Assembly: GCA_018806915.1 (NCBI GenBank)
Contig: JAGKQI010000090.1
Coordinates: 1,488,001-1,552,000, forward strand
Source of the DNA: Phytophthora colocasiae
Taxonomy: Eukaryota > Oomycota > Peronosporomycetes > Peronosporales > Peronosporaceae
Direction: 5' to 3'
DNA: 64,000 nt
Positions 62,229 to 64,000 of this stretch are shown here, piece by piece (within the stretch, counting starts at the first letter, position 1; each line of letters opens with the position of its first letter). Below the pieces are notes generated by a model. That model ran no database searches. It was given only the letters and a program-made list of their open reading frames with translations, and had not been told where the DNA came from. The translations under genes were made by a program, and so were the position numbers.

Positions 62229-63539
62229 ATGAAGCTCGTGCGGATGCTGGCCGGAATGTTGGTGGTGGCGATGCTCATGTGCTCGGGCAACCTGTGCATC
62301 AGTGCGTCCAAGCAGGACGGCAAGATCCCGTACAGTAGCACGACTGTCACTCTACTCATCGAGGTGCTGAAGCTGGCGGTCATGCTCGCTGCCATCGTTA
62401 TTACGGAGACACCGCCACCTGCGCGCTTTGTACCTATTGAAGCCTTCTATTACGCAGTTCCTTCATTTCTGTACACTATCGACAACAACCTGAACTACGT
62501 CATTCTGCGCTTTATGGACGCTGCTACTCTCTCCGTGCTCTGGAACCTCAAGATCGTCGTCACAGCTGTGCTCTTCCGCTTCGTACTCAAGCATCCTCTG
62601 TCAGAGCTGCGCAAGATCGCCATTGTGTTGCTTGTGGTAGGTGTCCTTACAAGTGAGTCGACCCATGTGCGAGAGATGGAAGACGCCATGACTAAAGAGG
62701 GCAGTAGCAGTGGCAGTGGAATGGAGATGCAGTCTGAAGACGATAAGAGCGCGCAAGACCTAGTTATTGGTGTGCTACTGGTGCTAGTAGGTGTCACTTT
62801 ATCGTCCTGTGCAAGTGTGTTCACTGAGTGGGCTTTCAAGCGGAAGTCGAGCTGTCCGTTCCTGTGGCAGAACATCCAGATGTACGTGTTCGGTATTATC
62901 TTCAATGTCGCTGGCGTTCTGCTCGTGGAAGGGGAAGAAATCTCCTCCAAAGGGTTTTTCCACGGCTACAACCAGTGGAGTCTGGCTGTGATAGCTGTGA
63001 ATAGCATCGGTGGCATCGGCATGGGCTTCATATTGAAGTACCTGGACAACATCGCCTGCGTGTACTCCCATTCGATGGCGATGATGCTAACGATGCTGTT
63101 CTCAATGCTGTTTTTCTCGTTCAAGCCGTCGCTCGAGTTTGGCTGCGGACTCACGGTACTGATCATCTCCATGTACATCTACCACCACCCATTGGCGCAC
63201 CACGACGCGAGGCCACCAGCTGATGTGGCCAAGAAATGCTCCGATAGGCATAAATCTCCTACCGGGTCCACTGATCGCAACGATAAGAAGCGGTTAGCCA
63301 AGCTGAAACAACATGAACTCGACATTGATGACGATGACACAGACACGTCCTCCATCGCCTCCAGTAGCGGAGGTTCGATATCTTCCATGGCACCTAGATC
63401 AATGCGCGAGCTGCAATTGAAGAAAACGCAGTACGCGATGCTTCCGGGCGAATCGGAAGACCTGGAGAGTGCACGAGCCAACGCGAAAGCGATGGAGATG
63501 AAGTCAGCTCTCCACAGCAACAACCAAACACGCAAATGA
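62229..63539 (+). CDS. Nucleotide-sugar transporter (SLC35A / NST family), 436 aa
   Basis: A single exon. I chose the ATG at 62229 (MKLVRMLAGMLVV); no ATG precedes it in frame. About ten hydrophobic segments lie in residues 5-330. Family motifs: PYSSTTVTLLIEVLKL, PSFLYTIDNNLNYVILRF, LWNLKIVVTAVLFRFVL, ASVFTEWAFK near the second half and VYSHSMAMMLTMLFS. This is the UDP-galactose/CMP-sialic-acid transporter fold of the Golgi or ER. The loop after helix 5 is acidic and Ser-rich, and a 110-residue hydrophilic tail is longer than usual. The sugar carried cannot be told from sequence. Confidence 0.92.
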   Translation: MKLVRMLAGMLVVAMLMCSGNLCISASKQDGKIPYSSTTVTLLIEVLKLAVMLAAIVITETPPPARFVPIEAFYYAVPSFLYTIDNNLNYVILRFMDAATLSVLWNLKIVVTAVLFRFVLKHPLSELRKIAIVLLVVGVLTSESTHVREMEDAMTKEGSSSGSGMEMQSEDDKSAQDLVIGVLLVLVGVTLSSCASVFTEWAFKRKSSCPFLWQNIQMYVFGIIFNVAGVLLVEGEEISSKGFFHGYNQWSLAVIAVNSIGGIGMGFILKYLDNIACVYSHSMAMMLTMLFSMLFFSFKPSLEFGCGLTVLIISMYIYHHPLAHHDARPPADVAKKCSDRHKSPTGSTDRNDKKRLAKLKQHELDIDDDDTDTSSIASSSGGSISSMAPRSMRELQLKKTQYAMLPGESEDLESARANAKAMEMKSALHSNNQTRK

Positions 63540-63847
63540 ACGACAAACTAGACAGACACTTGTGTGGCCGTTTGAATCGGTGACGTCTGCTACAACATTA
63601 GCGTATATAATATGAATACATCAATGTTCCGAGAATGCAAGCTAATGAACAAGTTGCTTTCAACCCGCACTTCAACTCATCAGAAAGATGGCTACAATTA
63701 CGTGTGACACATTTGTACTAGGTTTAGGTTTGGAGGAAGCAGAGACCATCACTCCTTTTCTTACAAACGCCTATACTAAATCTGAGTCCTCATTAGGAAG
63801 TGCTTAGTTCCCCTCCTTATAGCTCCTCCGTCGTCTCCCCCGCCAGG
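63540..63847. other. Short intergenic region
   Basis: 3' end of the transporter gene and 5' region of the next gene. A pyrimidine-rich stretch precedes the next ATG. No other feature was seen. Confidence 0.4.
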
Positions 63848-64000
63848 ATGATCTCGCGCCTGCGTCTGGGCGCCGCCGGGGGCAACAGCAACAACAATGG
63901 AGGCGCCACCACAAGCTCCAGCATCTTCGGGGCCGCCGCCTCGGCCATGAGCAGCATCAGCGGCGGCGGGAGTCTCCTCCCGGGCAACAGCAGCGTGGAG
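63848..64000 (+). CDS. Start of an unidentified gene, cut by the window end
   Basis: An ATG at 63848 opens 51 codons to the last base. The peptide is rich in Gly, Ser, Asn and Ala (GGNSNNNGGATTSSSIFGA), a low-complexity start. Codon use and position just after a gene-dense run suggest a real gene, but no domain is visible. Confidence 0.5.
   Translation, partial: MISRLRLGAAGGNSNNNGGATTSSSIFGAAASAMSSISGGGSLLPGNSSVE

Overview
The window looks like nuclear DNA of an oomycete, most likely a Phytophthora or close relative. The signs are short GT-AG introns of about 53-70 bp, an oomycete-type initiator (Inr) motif in front of a secreted-protein gene, nested Ty3/Gypsy and Ty1/Copia elements with TGTAACGGGG-type LTR ends, and a sharp switch from a repeat desert (1-47.6 kb) to a very compact gene block (48.3-64 kb). 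No bacterial operons, CRISPR arrays or rRNA genes were seen.

Repeat half. (i) 1-2177: 3' end of a Gypsy element whose LTR holds a pogo-like DNA transposon. (ii) 2178-3154: an inverted scrap of Copia LTR, a duplicated target-site repeat and a Helitron-like coding remnant. (iii) 3155-14596: a Copia element split in gag by a 7 kb chromodomain Gypsy element (3939-10919, here G1) with identical 163 bp LTRs and target-site duplication (TSD) GACGC. (iv) 14597-16568: decayed, unclassified DNA and the LTR of another Gypsy element (C). (v) 16569-38916: a minus-strand Gypsy element (A, TSD CAACT) split inside integrase by a 14.2 kb plus-strand Gypsy element (B, 1,884 bp LTRs, TSD GAGA). A also carries about 95 bp that reads as the start of mitochondrial nad6. 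(vi) 39262-45480: a 5'-truncated minus-strand Gypsy element (D), of the family whose LTR opens the window. (vii) 45480-46740: fragments of a further Gypsy family (E). (viii) 46744-47560: a broken Tc1/mariner-type transposase.

Gene half. In order: a small secreted cysteine-rich protein; an ABC1/UbiB (ADCK-type) kinase; a 1,175-residue protein with a degenerate receiver-like C terminus; a CYRI/FAM49 Rac-interactor homologue; an inosine-uridine-type nucleoside hydrolase; a METTL2/6/8-type methyltransferase; an SMP-30/NHL propeller; the exocyst subunit Exo70; a nucleotide-sugar transporter; and the start of one more gene. Distances between coding regions are 2 to 228 bp from the kinase gene onward, and two tail-to-tail pairs have stop codons 8 and 2 bp apart. 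Exo70, CYRI and the sugar transporter point to secretion, cell-surface and actin functions, but the genes are not an operon and I infer no shared pathway.

The most unusual signals are coding-like genes running antisense in the 3' region of the chromodomain Gypsy elements, the mitochondrial fragment inside element A, and the two RNase H modules (one catalytically decayed, one intact) plus a dispersed short motif in element B.
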